64,000 nucleotides of DNA, taken from assembly GCF_009905375.1 (NCBI RefSeq), contig NC_133648.1, positions 26,021,376-26,085,375 on the forward strand. Direction: 5' to 3'. The translations under genes were made by a program, and so were the position numbers. Below the pieces are notes generated by a model. The model was not told the origin of the DNA. It saw only the letters and a list, made by a program, of their open reading frames with translations, and did not search any database. Numbering within the stretch: the stretch's first letter is position 1; every line of letters starts with the position of its first letter. The stretch is from Apium graveolens (taxonomy: Eukaryota; Streptophyta; Magnoliopsida; Apiales; Apiaceae). Below, in pieces: positions 11,101-22,635 of the stretch.

Positions 11101-14100
11101 AATGGTGCTTTGAAAAGATATGTGAAGGTATTAAAAAAAGGCCTGCAATACATTTTTTGTTCTAAACAAAAGAATTTGCACGAGCTGCACACACAATAAT
11201 GCAATGTTAGCAGCAACATAAACTCGGGCAATTCATGAAAGAAATCTCAATAGTGTGAGTTACCATAACAGGGAGGAGGAAAATAAAGGAAAAGGTACGA
11301 GAACAAGTACGGAATCAAGATAAAAGCTATCATACTTGGAAAACACGTCCAACTCGTCCAAGACTTGTCTCATCGCATGAATAATTAATTTCTTTACCTG
11401 TATGAAGCAAAATATTCCAAGACCGAGGCAAAGTTTTAGAGAGAAAACTATAGTTAATAATTAATAGTTTCAGCAGATAGAAATATTTTAACATCAAATG
11501 TGGTAGAATGATAAAACTGTTGAAGATGAAAAAAAACACGGAGTTAAAAGATAAGGCAGATGTATACCCCTATTCTGTCTTCCTTCGCCCTGTGGTTCTG
11601 GGGAAGGACACGGATTTCCTCTGATAAACGGATGCAAGCGTCTACATTTTCAGGTGAAACAAAGCCAGTTGAAACCTGTATACATGACTAAAGAATTGCA
11701 AACAGATCAGAAATGTGTATAAAAAATGATAAGTATACTCACACCAAAATCAGGATCTCGCAACATATTAAAATGTGTGTGTGTGCGCGCGCACGACAAT
11801 AACAATGACTCGACTATAAGAGGATGGCTTCGAATTCCTTTAACTGAGAGCAATATAATTTATAATTCTAACAATAAGTTTATTGAAGGATTTTGGATAA
11901 ATACAAAGCAGGTACAGAAGAATTACAATGATGGTACATGACAGAGTGATTTCCAAGCAAACTCACTTTTAAATATCTAACTTGACAAGGACATCCTGCA
12001 GGAATAAAAACTGCATCTCCTAAATTTTGCACCACAGTCCATGGTTCAATTCCTTGAAGAAGAAAAAAGAAGAGGTTGAAAATAAAATAACACAAAAGTA
12101 AATGTAAACTTGATAAACCTATGTATATTCAACAAATGAAAACTTGCCATATTCCTTCTTAAGCCTCCTTTTATGCTCCGTGTTCAAGTAAAATGATCTA
12201 TCGTGAATAGGGTCAAAAACCTGGAAAACAAAGGATTTGTTTATATGTCAATTTGCTGTGATTAGCACAGGACCTCTTTATATGCTAGTTCCGGTAAATC
12301 CCACAAAAATAAATAAATTAAAGAAGTAAAAAGTCAATTACAAATAAAAAACAAATCTAGAAAACAACAGATCCATTTCTCATTGTCTTAATCCAAAGGA
12401 TCGACACATACATTGTCTTAATATCATGAAAGGTAAGATTCTTAGAGTGTCAAGGTATAGTATATCAACACACATGTACAGTTATGCATGTTCTTTGCTG
12501 CTGAAGCAAGTTTGCTTGTAGTTACATTGACAAAAACTGAGGGCAAACGGATATTTGGTATATAAAGGAGTCTTCATCTTTTAAACAATACTATAGTAAA
12601 TACAGTAGCCATGGAAAAGTGCAACGATGGATCAACGCAGACAAAATATAATAAATGGGTTTGCAAATTGCCCAATGTTTGTTCAAGGGATAAAAGTGCA
12701 TTCAAGTGTAGACAATTCAGCCGCATGTAAACCATACCCCTCCCACATAACAGTTGTTTTCTTGCTACATAAATAATTATACATTCTTTTTATGCTCGAT
12801 GAAAAACTCAAATACGATGACAGGACAGGGAGTAGATATCTACAGACACTTAATGTCAGAGTTATAAGGGAGATAACAGTTCAGCGCAGTTAAAAAAAAG
12901 TCGGCTATAAGATATTATAGACTATTAGCTATCTTGCAAAACCATCGACATTAAAACACTACCTGTTTTAGTGGCAAACAATATATATGCCTGAACTCTT
13001 TTGAATGTTTTGAGAGATATTCTTTTAACTTGGAAGCGTCCTCTCTGCGATAAATGTCCCAAAGGGCACCCCCGTCCGTCTTCTCTAAATCTAATCCGTC
13101 TACATCATCAAGTTCCTTCTCCTGCTCCATTCCATTCACGATTTCCTCATTCATATATATTTCTCTCTGATCCTGAAGATAGTGCTTGTTTTTCAACTCT
13201 TCTATCTTAGCAAGCTGTGAAGGCGTAAACATCATCTCTTTAACATGTGTGAGCACATACACCTGCGCCAGAACCCATAATAAGGTATTCAAATATACCA
13301 TAGTTGCTACTGACCTCCATCACTTATGAGTCTATGATGCAACAGAATATATCAAAATAGTATAATGAAAGACCGTATATATAGTACCCAGAAAAGGAAA
13401 AAAGAAGGGCATATGTATGCGGTATTCAATAAACAAACAAACTTGTGGATTATGGATGCTTAAGTAAAATACCGCATCTGACTCGTGACAGTGGATTTTT
13501 TTTACAGAGTCTCCACGTCCCAGTTCCTCGGGAAAGCCATAAGCAATGTACAGCTTCGACCCTGTGTCTGGCAACAAATGATCATTGGGTAACTTGACGG
13601 CAAGATTTAAGAAGCCTCTCTGTGGATTTGTGTACTCCTTGAATGGCAAAGAACTTATGAACTCAACGTTATGACGTGGGAGATAATCCTCAAATAAACC
13701 AAAAGGGGGCCAATCATTCAACTTCAGCATTTGGGGCCAGTCAGCCCTGTCAAGTATGCCCTCTGTGTAGCCTGTAAAGAACTTGTTCACACTAAGTTTC
13801 GCCTACAAGACATAATAATTGATAAATGAGTTCTACAACTGATAAAACAACATATTTATACAGTTGTAGGCACGTGCGATTTATTATACGAGAGGTAAGA
13901 TATACATTAATGGATCATGCTGGCTTCATCTAATAGCAACAAGGTAATCCTAAAAATTAATAAGAATAAGGAGAACAAGATGAATATGATAAACTGCACC
14001 TCAAATGACACAATTTCCTGTGACTTTGTTATTATCGATGTTAAAAATGGAGCCTTCAGGACGGGATTGAAGATTTCCAAAATTCCAACAGACTCTATGT

Positions 14101-17100
14101 AAATTTTTTTGATTGATGTTAAAGAAAGAATTCAAAAACTGAACCAGCAGAATCAAAGTTCAGTAGGCATCACATTTTTGCTAAATATTATATATATTAA
14201 AACCATACATACATATATATATATAAGAAAAAAGTTCAATTGTAAATTTTATAATATACCAACTGGAGAACCAATATCTTCTGCTCCATTTTCTAATCTG
14301 TATTCTGCAGACTTGGAAATAACTTTTTCTTAGAGTTGTTAGTATTATTATGAATTATAATGATGATGATTGTAATTATAATAATAATAATAATTATTAT
14401 TATTATTATTATTATTATTATTTATGCAGAACAATAACAATTTAACCGATCACCTTCATTTTTCTAAATGGCATTGACCACTTTGCAGGGAAAAAACTGT
14501 GTAATCCAGAGCTCCGTCTAAAGTGGTTCTCCGTAGAACTTACCCATATTTTATTATCACTAAATATATCATAATCAATATATTTTCACATTTGGCACAC
14601 AAGTAGAAGTGTTTTCCTGTTTGTATCTTTAATCACAGTATGTAATTTTCCTTAATGCACTTATATCTTTCAGGGAGTATAAAGTTATTGCTGCATGAAA
14701 AAGGCTAGACCCCTCACTATGTTTAGGATACAAACCCTCCAGAACAGTGGTTAGGTAATATCTAGTACATTAAAGAGGCAAAGAATTACTAAACTAGACA
14801 GAGAACATTGTGTGCACTATAAAAGCCTGCTTACCTCACACCAATTCAAACAATTAAGAACAGCTAGATCAGTCTGGGGATTTGTATCACGGATGACTCG
14901 TGACATCACCATTGGTTCCCAGCTCAAACCATACGCACTTTCAAGCACATTGCTAACAACTACAGGTTTGCCTCTTGACCAGTGGGCCTGAAAACACTTC
15001 AGATCTTCAGCTTGAACGTCTTTAGCACTAGGAGAGTACAAGTAATTGTCATTTGAGTTGTCTCGAGAAGCTGCTTTCCGCAATTTTGTTCTTGCAATGT
15101 TCTTAGATGCCACGTTATAACAGGAGCACCAATGTGCAGGGGTTTCTGGTATGTTATTCAGCTTATACAGTTCATGTAACTTTTCAGCTTTTACTATCAT
15201 GTTTGAAAGCCAGCCCTCTGGTAAGACTTGGTTCAATTTTAGAATTCCTTTACCACAGCCACCCATACTCTCTGGGGGACAAGATATACTACCATCCTTG
15301 TTTGGTTTCCATTCAGATTCTAACTTCACACGAGCGCTGTTCTTTGTTCTAGAAGTTGTGCCCAAAGTTCCATTACTAAAAAACTTACATTTTTGACCAT
15401 GTATATAGCCTGCCCCAGGATCTGCGTATTGCATAGTTTCCTTATGTCTTTCATGCAAACAACAATCTCGCAACTCCTGGCAACAAGTAATACAAAGATC
15501 ATATGAACAACGTGAACAGCTCCGATGGTAGTCCGCAATAGAAGTTCTGCAGTAGTTGCTGCATAGGACATGTGATGTCATTCAGTGAATTGCTATATAT
15601 TGTGTGAAGGGAGAGAGAGGGGGGGGGGGGGACTAACCAATACAAGCGCTCATCGACTGGACAATTTGCTGCTTTCACTTTAACCTCCGATATTGATAAC
15701 CCTTCAATAAAATATAATAAGAATTTTACAAGTGTTTAGCTACCACCCCCAACCCAGTTCCCAAAAAAGGCACATCTCACCAAGGAGCAACACACAAAGG
15801 TGTCTAAAACTTGAAAATCTTGGGGGTCGAAGGGTCCGAAACTGTATTAAACCTGAACTCTTACCATACCAAGTTACGATTTCTTCCAAAACATCAAAGT
15901 GCTGGTAGAAGCGACTGATTTGATCATATATTGTAAACATTACTGAAGACACGCTCATATAACTATGAGATATATTCAAATAACCTTCTCAAATGCTTAA
16001 TTAACACTTAGCGTTTGAATTGCTTGCACTTTAATGTACATACAATAATACACTATTAACTAAGCTTAATTCTAACAAGATATAAATCCGTAGTTAAGCA
16101 ATTAAATTTCTCAAAACTCAAGGTGTTGATAGAATCAGGGAGGACTGACCATATGCCGAGTGGGGGCTGAAGCCGCACTAAACTCTTACCGGGTATTGAT
16201 TTATTTATTTATTGAAATATAGCGATAATTAGTAGTAAAAATCCCAATGAATTTTTATAACATACATTAATTTTTTATATCATCAAATTTAGGATTTAAT
16301 ATTAATAATTATTAAGTATATGAATATCTAATAAATTAAATAAATGAACCAAGAGAGAGTGTCTAATTTGGCTTATTTTTGAAAAATAAAGCATTTATTC
16401 CTATAAACGAAAAAGAAAATATGACTTATTTCAGAAAAGAATTCCTTGTTTTTAAATAGGTATGTACAAAATGCTAGATATGTATTTTTGAACTTAATTA
16501 TTTATCTACATAATATAATTTGTAATGAAAAATCTAAGTATAGAAATTTTTTATTGAGAAATTTTTTCCGATAATTAAAAACAAGGCACGAACAATTATA
16601 TAGACCGAGTTGCCCTTTATTATGTTCAAAACCCGGTTCCGGTTCCACTGCTGATAGAATCCACTAAATGGACTAGAGATGCACAAAAATTGGATCAGGC
16701 CGGATTCGGGCTGGGATTTAATTAATCCGGAATTTTTGAACCCGGGCCGGGCCGGGCTTTTTTTAAATTCGACCCGGGCCTGATTTCGTTCAAAATAACT
16801 ACGCCTCGCGGATCGAGCCAGATCGGCCCCGGATTTTTTAAAATAATTTTTATATTAATTTTTTTAATTTTTTAGTAATAATATATGATTTTCGTACATT
16901 TTTTTGTATTATTTTTGTAAGTTTAGGCTTTAATTTATGTGTACACAATCCTGATTAGAATTTAGAATAAATTATTTATATTATATCTTCGAATATTTTA
17001 GAATTTTAAATTAACATCTCAGTAATTCAATCTTAATATTAATAAAAGGTATTCACGTATAATTAAAAGATGTGTAACTATTAATTCTCTAAAGAGTTTA

Positions 17101-20100
17101 TTAGAAATTTAGGATTTTTATTCGATATTCAATTATAAAATAAATTTGGATAAAGCATAATTTTTCCAATGTTCTATTCAAATATTTATTAAAAATTAAC
17201 ATAAAATCCGGGCTTTTAATGGATCGGCCTGGCCGTGCCGGGCTTTTGTACGATCAGGCTTAAATCCGAGCTTTTACCGAATCGGTTCGGGTCGGATTTT
17301 TACGAAAAAATATATGGCCCGTTAAGACCCGCGGGCAGGATCGGGCCCGGGCTTTTTTTACCAGATTTTCCGAATCGGATCAGACGGGCTTTTCAGATTT
17401 TTGTGCATCTCTAAAATGGACAATACATTATTGGCATACATCATCATTGACACAATCATTATACAATACCATTAAAGAAAACAATAACAATCCTCCAATC
17501 TCTTTAAAGGGAACAATAACAACCCTACAAAGGGGAACGATTTCGTCAATGAGCAAGGAACAAACAAGGTGACCCCGAATTCAAAATTTTTGAGGTCGGA
17601 GAGTTCGAACATGAGACCCCTAATGAACATGAGCTCACGCTACTGAGGACTTAGTGGCTTAGTGTAGGATGACTGGCCCACTGAACTTTTTTTTTTCTTT
17701 TAATTTTTTTGACATATACAATATTTGCAAAAAGAATAGTTTAGCCCTCTTTAGTTTTAAGAAAAAAAAGTTAGATAATTAAAAAGCTAACAACTTAAAT
17801 AAAAATAATTGAATTTTACTTATCTATTATCCTTTTGTATTCTTTAATTATAATAAATTTTATTTCTAATTTCTATTCTTTTTTATTTGATTGTATTTAC
17901 TTTACTTTTTTATTTCCAATCTTTAAAGTATCACCATACGTAGTCTCTTCTCCCCTTCCCTGTCTTTAAATTTATTTTTGCAGTGAAAAAAAATAGTTAA
18001 TTTTTTAGATAGCCCCCATGAAAAAAAATTCCGTATCCACCTATGCTCACGCTCGCATAGCTCGTATACCATGTGAAGTTACCGACTCTCATAAAACCTT
18101 AAGTTGGTAAAAACCACCGAAAGAATCTTATGTTGTTTAAAATACCCATTAAACATTAAAGACACTGCAATGAAATGAGTGGATATAAATCTAACCTACT
18201 CTAATCTCAAAAAAGAGCAATAACGTAGCCTGTTATGTCTTACTGAGAGAATCGGATTTTTCTTGAACTATGTACAACGATAAGATAAATTCATCTATGT
18301 AAACAAGAAATCACACAATCATGCTCTTTCTCTTTCGAACCAAGTAATTTGAAAGTTACAAAAATGGTAAAGATATTTAGCTACATAATCTAGTGCACTA
18401 CTTATTTTTCAAGCTAATAATCAGCATTACCTCGAATCTTAGCCTCCATCTTCCTTTCCATATTTTGTTGTTCACTGAATTTTCTAACAAAAGGGAGAAG
18501 TTTTTTCAAGAGATATTTCGAGTGGTGGAATTTATCTTCTTTGGAAAGACTTGTTATATTCTGAAACCATCATCCAAAATAAGTATAAAGGTTATATACA
18601 CATAAATACATGAATCATAATTAATTAAAAAAAAGTTAGAAGTGGAAGAAACAAACTTTAATTGGCAATTCTAGGCTCAAGCAACGTTTGCAATTGCATA
18701 TGTCTCGACAAAATGGACATGCCTCAACAAAATCCACCTCTTTCATCTTTGGGTAGCTGTTGTAAACCAAGAAAGTTGTGAACAAAACACAAAAAGAAAA
18801 TCACTAGATGTTGTATTAATATGATAAAACACATATCACTATATCACTTCCAAACTGAAACATTCATGACAAATCACACATAAGATATATATTTAACATT
18901 CTTACATAGTTAAAAGAATGCTAATTTATAGACTCCAAATTCTAACTTTTGACCTAAAATTTGAAAGCAACCCACAATTATAAGAACCCGGCCGAAAAAT
19001 GTGATGTTCTTACTTCCACCTTCACTATGGCGATAAGGCCCTCTTTGGTTACTTATTACTTAATAATTATTTACTTATGTTAAAGAAGTTACTCATAATA
19101 ATTGAACAATTCTAATCTTTTTATAAATAGTTTCATAGATAATGTATAGCTCATAATTATATTTTAAAAATAAAATAAACAGAATTTACATTTCGTCACG
19201 AGGGTAGTATTGATTTCTATCAGATCAATGACAAACAAAAAATCTGTTGTATATCCCAGAATCTCGTTTTGTCCTCGTAATTCTGCCGAACAGACCTGAC
19301 ATCAGTGGTGTGGGTACAGGATTGAGTCATATCCTTCATATTGAAATCCAAAAAATCTAAAAATGGACACTTTACCTTGTACAAAGCTAGTTCAAATTAA
19401 ATTTAAAGCATCCAAACAAGTTATTTCGGTCCCTGAAAGACTTTTAAATATTCTCCTCTTAGATTTATGTTATGAATTTGACATGAACAATTAAGTGTAT
19501 GCAGTATATCAAAGAATATACATTGACAGGAAAAAGGAAAAATGTGAATATAATACCATTTTGGATCATCATCCAAAAATCCTAAATTTTTTAAAACCAA
19601 GAGTCTGTCACTGATGAGCACCATATTCCACACTCGTACTTGAATCCCGCTAACATAACTTAAAATTAGACTCTAGAATAAATTAATACCTCTCCTTTCC
19701 AAAATCCAATTGCTATCGCACAAACAGGCAAAATAAGTTAATTTGGACTCGCAAGTCACTTACACAAACAAACCCTAAATAAAAAGCATGTAGAGTCCTT
19801 TAGACTCACATAACGAAACATTCAAATAACACAACACCTTTTCGCATAACAACAACTATAAGAATGATTAATCAGTTAAGTGGGCTATAATTTTGAAACA
19901 CAAAGGGAATTCACATACAAATTAGAAATGCAGGGAAGACAATATCCATTCTTCTGACACAAACTGCATTTTACAACATGCCCTTTATCACGCCTTTTAC
20001 ACTGATGACAAGTCTTTAGTTCACCACTACCCCCTGAATTTTCCTGTACATAACACCAAAAAACCCACAAAAATAAAATAAATTACAAAACACAAAAAGA

Positions 20101-20307
20101 AGAAATGGGTCATCTTCTATTTGCATCTCTGACATGCACAGCCCATAAAGTGCACAAAAAGAAGATAATAATTATAAAACCCTGTTAAAAAAATTAAAGA
20201 AAAATCAAGAAACATACTGTTTTACAACGTTTTAAAGAATGGGAAGGATCAGGTCCATTTGAAGCCACTTTTCTTTTCCTGCCATTCTTGAAAGATGACT
20301 TTCCCAT
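8127..20307 (-). CDS. JmjC-domain protein, KDM3/JMJ25 class, with altered metal ligands and coiled-coil C-terminal extension
   Basis: Fourteen exons read from sequence: 20307-20218, 20043-19919, 18756-18657, 18560-18431, 15701-15638, 15558-14835, 13802-13473, 13262-12963, 12220-12148, 12052-11967, 11675-11568, 11397-11336, 9392-9146 and 9038-8127. Every junction keeps frame, giving 1116 residues. Basic N-terminus; Cys-rich RING-like region at C42-C97; second Cys-rich block at C170-C203; JmjC domain at about 359-710. This family removes H3K9 methyl groups using Fe(II) and 2-oxoglutarate. Here the expected H-x-D is H515-C-H517, and the distal His is Cys (GCPCQVR, C668), so activity is doubtful; Arabidopsis JMJ24 is remembered as a comparable non-demethylase. 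Intron 9 (12147-12053) is GC-AG. Exons 13-14 add about 385 residues with a coiled coil near 960-1110. A shorter form could end by reading through donor 11335. The exons are seen; activity loss and the extension are inferred. Confidence 0.82.
9755..9830 (+). repeat. Possible tRNA-derived SINE remnant
   Basis: Contains GGTTCGAGCCC, a perfect RNA polymerase III B-box, about 25 bases after an AAGGTATCAGAGC segment. No full cloverleaf can be folded by eye and no poly-T terminator or target duplication was found. It lies in intron 12 of the JmjC gene, just left of a TIR element. Could also be chance or a retroelement primer-site fragment. Confidence 0.3.
9896..10867. mobile_element. Non-autonomous TIR element in intron 12 of the JmjC gene
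   Basis: Diverged inverted repeats of about 72 bp: 9896-9968 and the reverse complement of 10796-10867. Both arms contain repeated forms of GCCCCAAATAGCAC. The internal part is AT-rich and non-coding. No clear target duplication was found, so the superfamily is unresolved; long degenerate arms suggest a MULE-like element. It lengthens the intron between exons 12 and 13. Confidence 0.5.
14378..14422. repeat. (TAA)n/(ATT)n microsatellite
   Basis: A run of ATA/TAA units turning into TTA units, so the block is self-complementary and can form a hairpin. It lies in intron 6 of the JmjC gene. Confidence 0.85.
15619..15631. repeat. Homopolymer of 13 G (C13 in the JmjC pre-mRNA)
   Basis: Thirteen consecutive G on the plus strand. 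On the transcribed JmjC strand it is C13 starting at base +7 of intron 5, next to the splice donor at 15637, followed by CT repeats. Likely length-polymorphic. Confidence 0.85.
16674..17413. mobile_element. hAT-like non-autonomous element, 740 bp
   Basis: Perfect 17-bp inverted ends: TAGAGATGCACAAAAAT at 16674-16690 and its reverse complement at 17397-17413. They are flanked by a perfect 8-bp target duplication AAATGGAC at 16666-16673 and 17414-17421. An 8-bp duplication and TAGAG-type ends fit the hAT superfamily. The subterminal zones are GC-rich with many CCCGGGCC/GGGCCGGGC inverted motifs, while the core is AT-rich. No transposase. It sits in intron 4 of the JmjC gene. Confidence 0.88.
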
Positions 20308-22016
20308 TACAGACAATCTGGGGGGTTCTTGGGAGTGGCTGCGGGTTTTATTTGGGTTTGAGTGTGCTCCCTGTAATGTAAACCAGGCAGGGTTTTTTTA
20401 ATCATGTACGCACTCGTACTCGTACATGTATGCTTTAACTAGTTGGAGTTCAACACGTTAGTTAACCTGTACATTTTTTTAGTGTGCCTCTCAACTTAAC
20501 TTGATGTTGTTCCAATGTCAATTGTTTTGAATCAGCGAGAGTTGGGAACCTAGGCCGATCCAAATTTTGGAATGATTCAAAAATTTTTTATTCGAATTAA
20601 TTTTTACATATTATTTTATATAAATATTATATTAAATTATTTAATCTTAAATTTATTATTTATTTACAGATGACTACATATGTTATATTTAACAAATTAA
20701 TTGAATTAAAAAATAAAATTTTCTAACGTGGGTAAAAAACATTAAACTTGCATATATAATTAACAAAAAACTGTTTTTTATTAACTATTAGTTACATGCT
20801 ATTTTAATCAACCAATTAAATAGTCAAAATTCAAATCAAATAAATTAAAATATACAAGTCACTAAATATTATTATATATTAAATTAAATTTAGATAGTCG
20901 TGATTATTGTTCACTGATTCAAATTTGGATCAACAAAAGAATTTGGGCTAATCTATTCCGAATTTGAATTTTTGAATCATGACTATAGATGCCCTTACGA
21001 TAGTATTAATTTCAAGAAAAGAGGAAGAGGGCTATAATGGTAATTTTAAATTTTAAATCATAATCATATTTGGTTAAATCCTTTCATTTCTAAATAAGTT
21101 AAAATTATTTTAGAATAAAGAAATCTACGGTAGAACCTCGATTAATGAATATTCGATAAATGAATAATCTCGTCAAATGAATAAATTTTTCCGATCCCAA
21201 AATTATATAGTTTAAAATGATAATCAAAACTTAACGAAAACATTACATTTACTATTATTGTAAGCATTTTTCGCTCAATTTACCACTGTATAATTTTTTG
21301 TTTGAATAAATAATTATTGTAAGCGTGAGAACTATGTATGAACATATTTAAAAAAAAAAAGTCCTCACACTTAGAGATTTGCACACCCCAAATTGATTAT
21401 TATACCCCCTCTTATTCTCTTTGATCATTGTATCCCTAATTTTGTACATTAGTTTATAAAATTTGCTTAAATCACATTTTACTTCTGATTTTTTCAAAAC
21501 TAACTAAATTATAATAAATTCTTGAATTAAATTTTGACCGAGAATATTTAACTAATATTTTTTTAATAAGAACTCGTATTATCTTGTAGCTTTGGAAGTT
21601 AAACTTAATTAAATTAAGTATCACTTTGATCATTAGTATCAACACAAATGTGTTAAAATAAAAGGGTTAATGATCAACTGAGTCACTAAAGTGAGCGCGA
21701 TGTATCAAGTTGGTCACCGAACTAAAAATGGTCTCAAGTTGGTCATCTAAGTGAAATATGAGTACAGTTGACTAATTTTACTACATGTTATTTAACGATA
21801 GATGCTGATGTGTTCAGAATAATCTAATGTGGCAGACGTATTTTTAACGTCTGTTAAGTTAACCTCAGTTAAATTAAAATAACCAGATTTAACCTTGGTC
21901 AAATGAAATTAAAAGATGAAAAAAAATATACAAATGAAGAAATAACATCGACATAAGCTCAATTGAGGGAGAAAACCTTAAATCGCCTATGTTCTAATTG
22001 GACTTCAATTGGACTT
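20308..22016. other. JmjC promoter side and AT-rich intergenic repeat remnants
   Basis: The region just right of 20307 is the presumptive promoter and leader of the minus-strand JmjC gene. Farther right the DNA is AT-rich. At about 21666-21770 there is a GTTAATGATCAACTGAGTCA-type sequence followed by repeated AAGTTGGTCA motifs, which resembles a terminal repeat of plant MULE elements; its partner was not found. No gene seen. Confidence 0.4.
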
Positions 22017-22582
22017 TGTTAGATATATTTGAGATGTCATGTCTAATATGATTTGTATTTAGTTTTCAGAACTTAACAACAGCACATACCAGGACTTACT
22101 GAAATCAGGATTTATTGAAATCAAAACTTAATATCAGAACTTAAGGTGTTAGAAGATACATATCAGTACTTAAGTGCGGGAAGACTTTCAGTTAAGGAAT
22201 GAAGCTGATTTACAGGAGAAGATCGAGAATAAAACAATAGAAGATATGCATGGAAAGAGTTAGAGGACTAGAAGACTTGTAGAAAATATCTGATTGATAT
22301 ATTTTAGGAGACAAAATTATATTCCATATCAATTAGAAGTTATCTTGTAACTGTGTACTATATAAACACAGATTTAGGATTTACACTATATGTGTTATCA
22401 TTATTGAGAAACATTATTTGTAACCTAGCAGCTCTTAGTGATATTTGTTCATCACTGAGAGAGAACATATTATAACAGAGTTTATTGAATATATTTGATC
22501 TTTATTACATACTTGTGTTAAATCGATTTGATTGTATAAACACTGTATTCAACCCCCTTCTACAATGTTGTGTGACCTAACA
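22017..22582 (+). repeat. 5' LTR of copia element 1
   Basis: Starts TGTTAGATATATTTGAGATG and ends GACCTAACA directly before the primer site. Length 566 bp. Clearly related to the 616-bp LTR of copia element 2 at 38681. Confidence 0.85.
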
Positions 22583-22597
22583 AGTGGTATTAGAGCC
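22583..22597 (+). promoter_or_regulatory. Primer binding site, initiator-Met tRNA type
   Basis: AGTGGTATTAGAGCC directly after the LTR; the usual plant copia form is TGGTATCAGAGC, so one base is changed (C to T). Confidence 0.8.
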
Positions 22598-22635
22598 TTT
22601 CTGTTAACACACATACAGTAAAGATCCAAATAATC

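Noticed and set aside
19030..19420. Possible Harbinger-like end (GGCCCTCTTTGGTTAC) in JmjC intron 2
   Set aside because: No matching inverted end or target duplication was found nearby.
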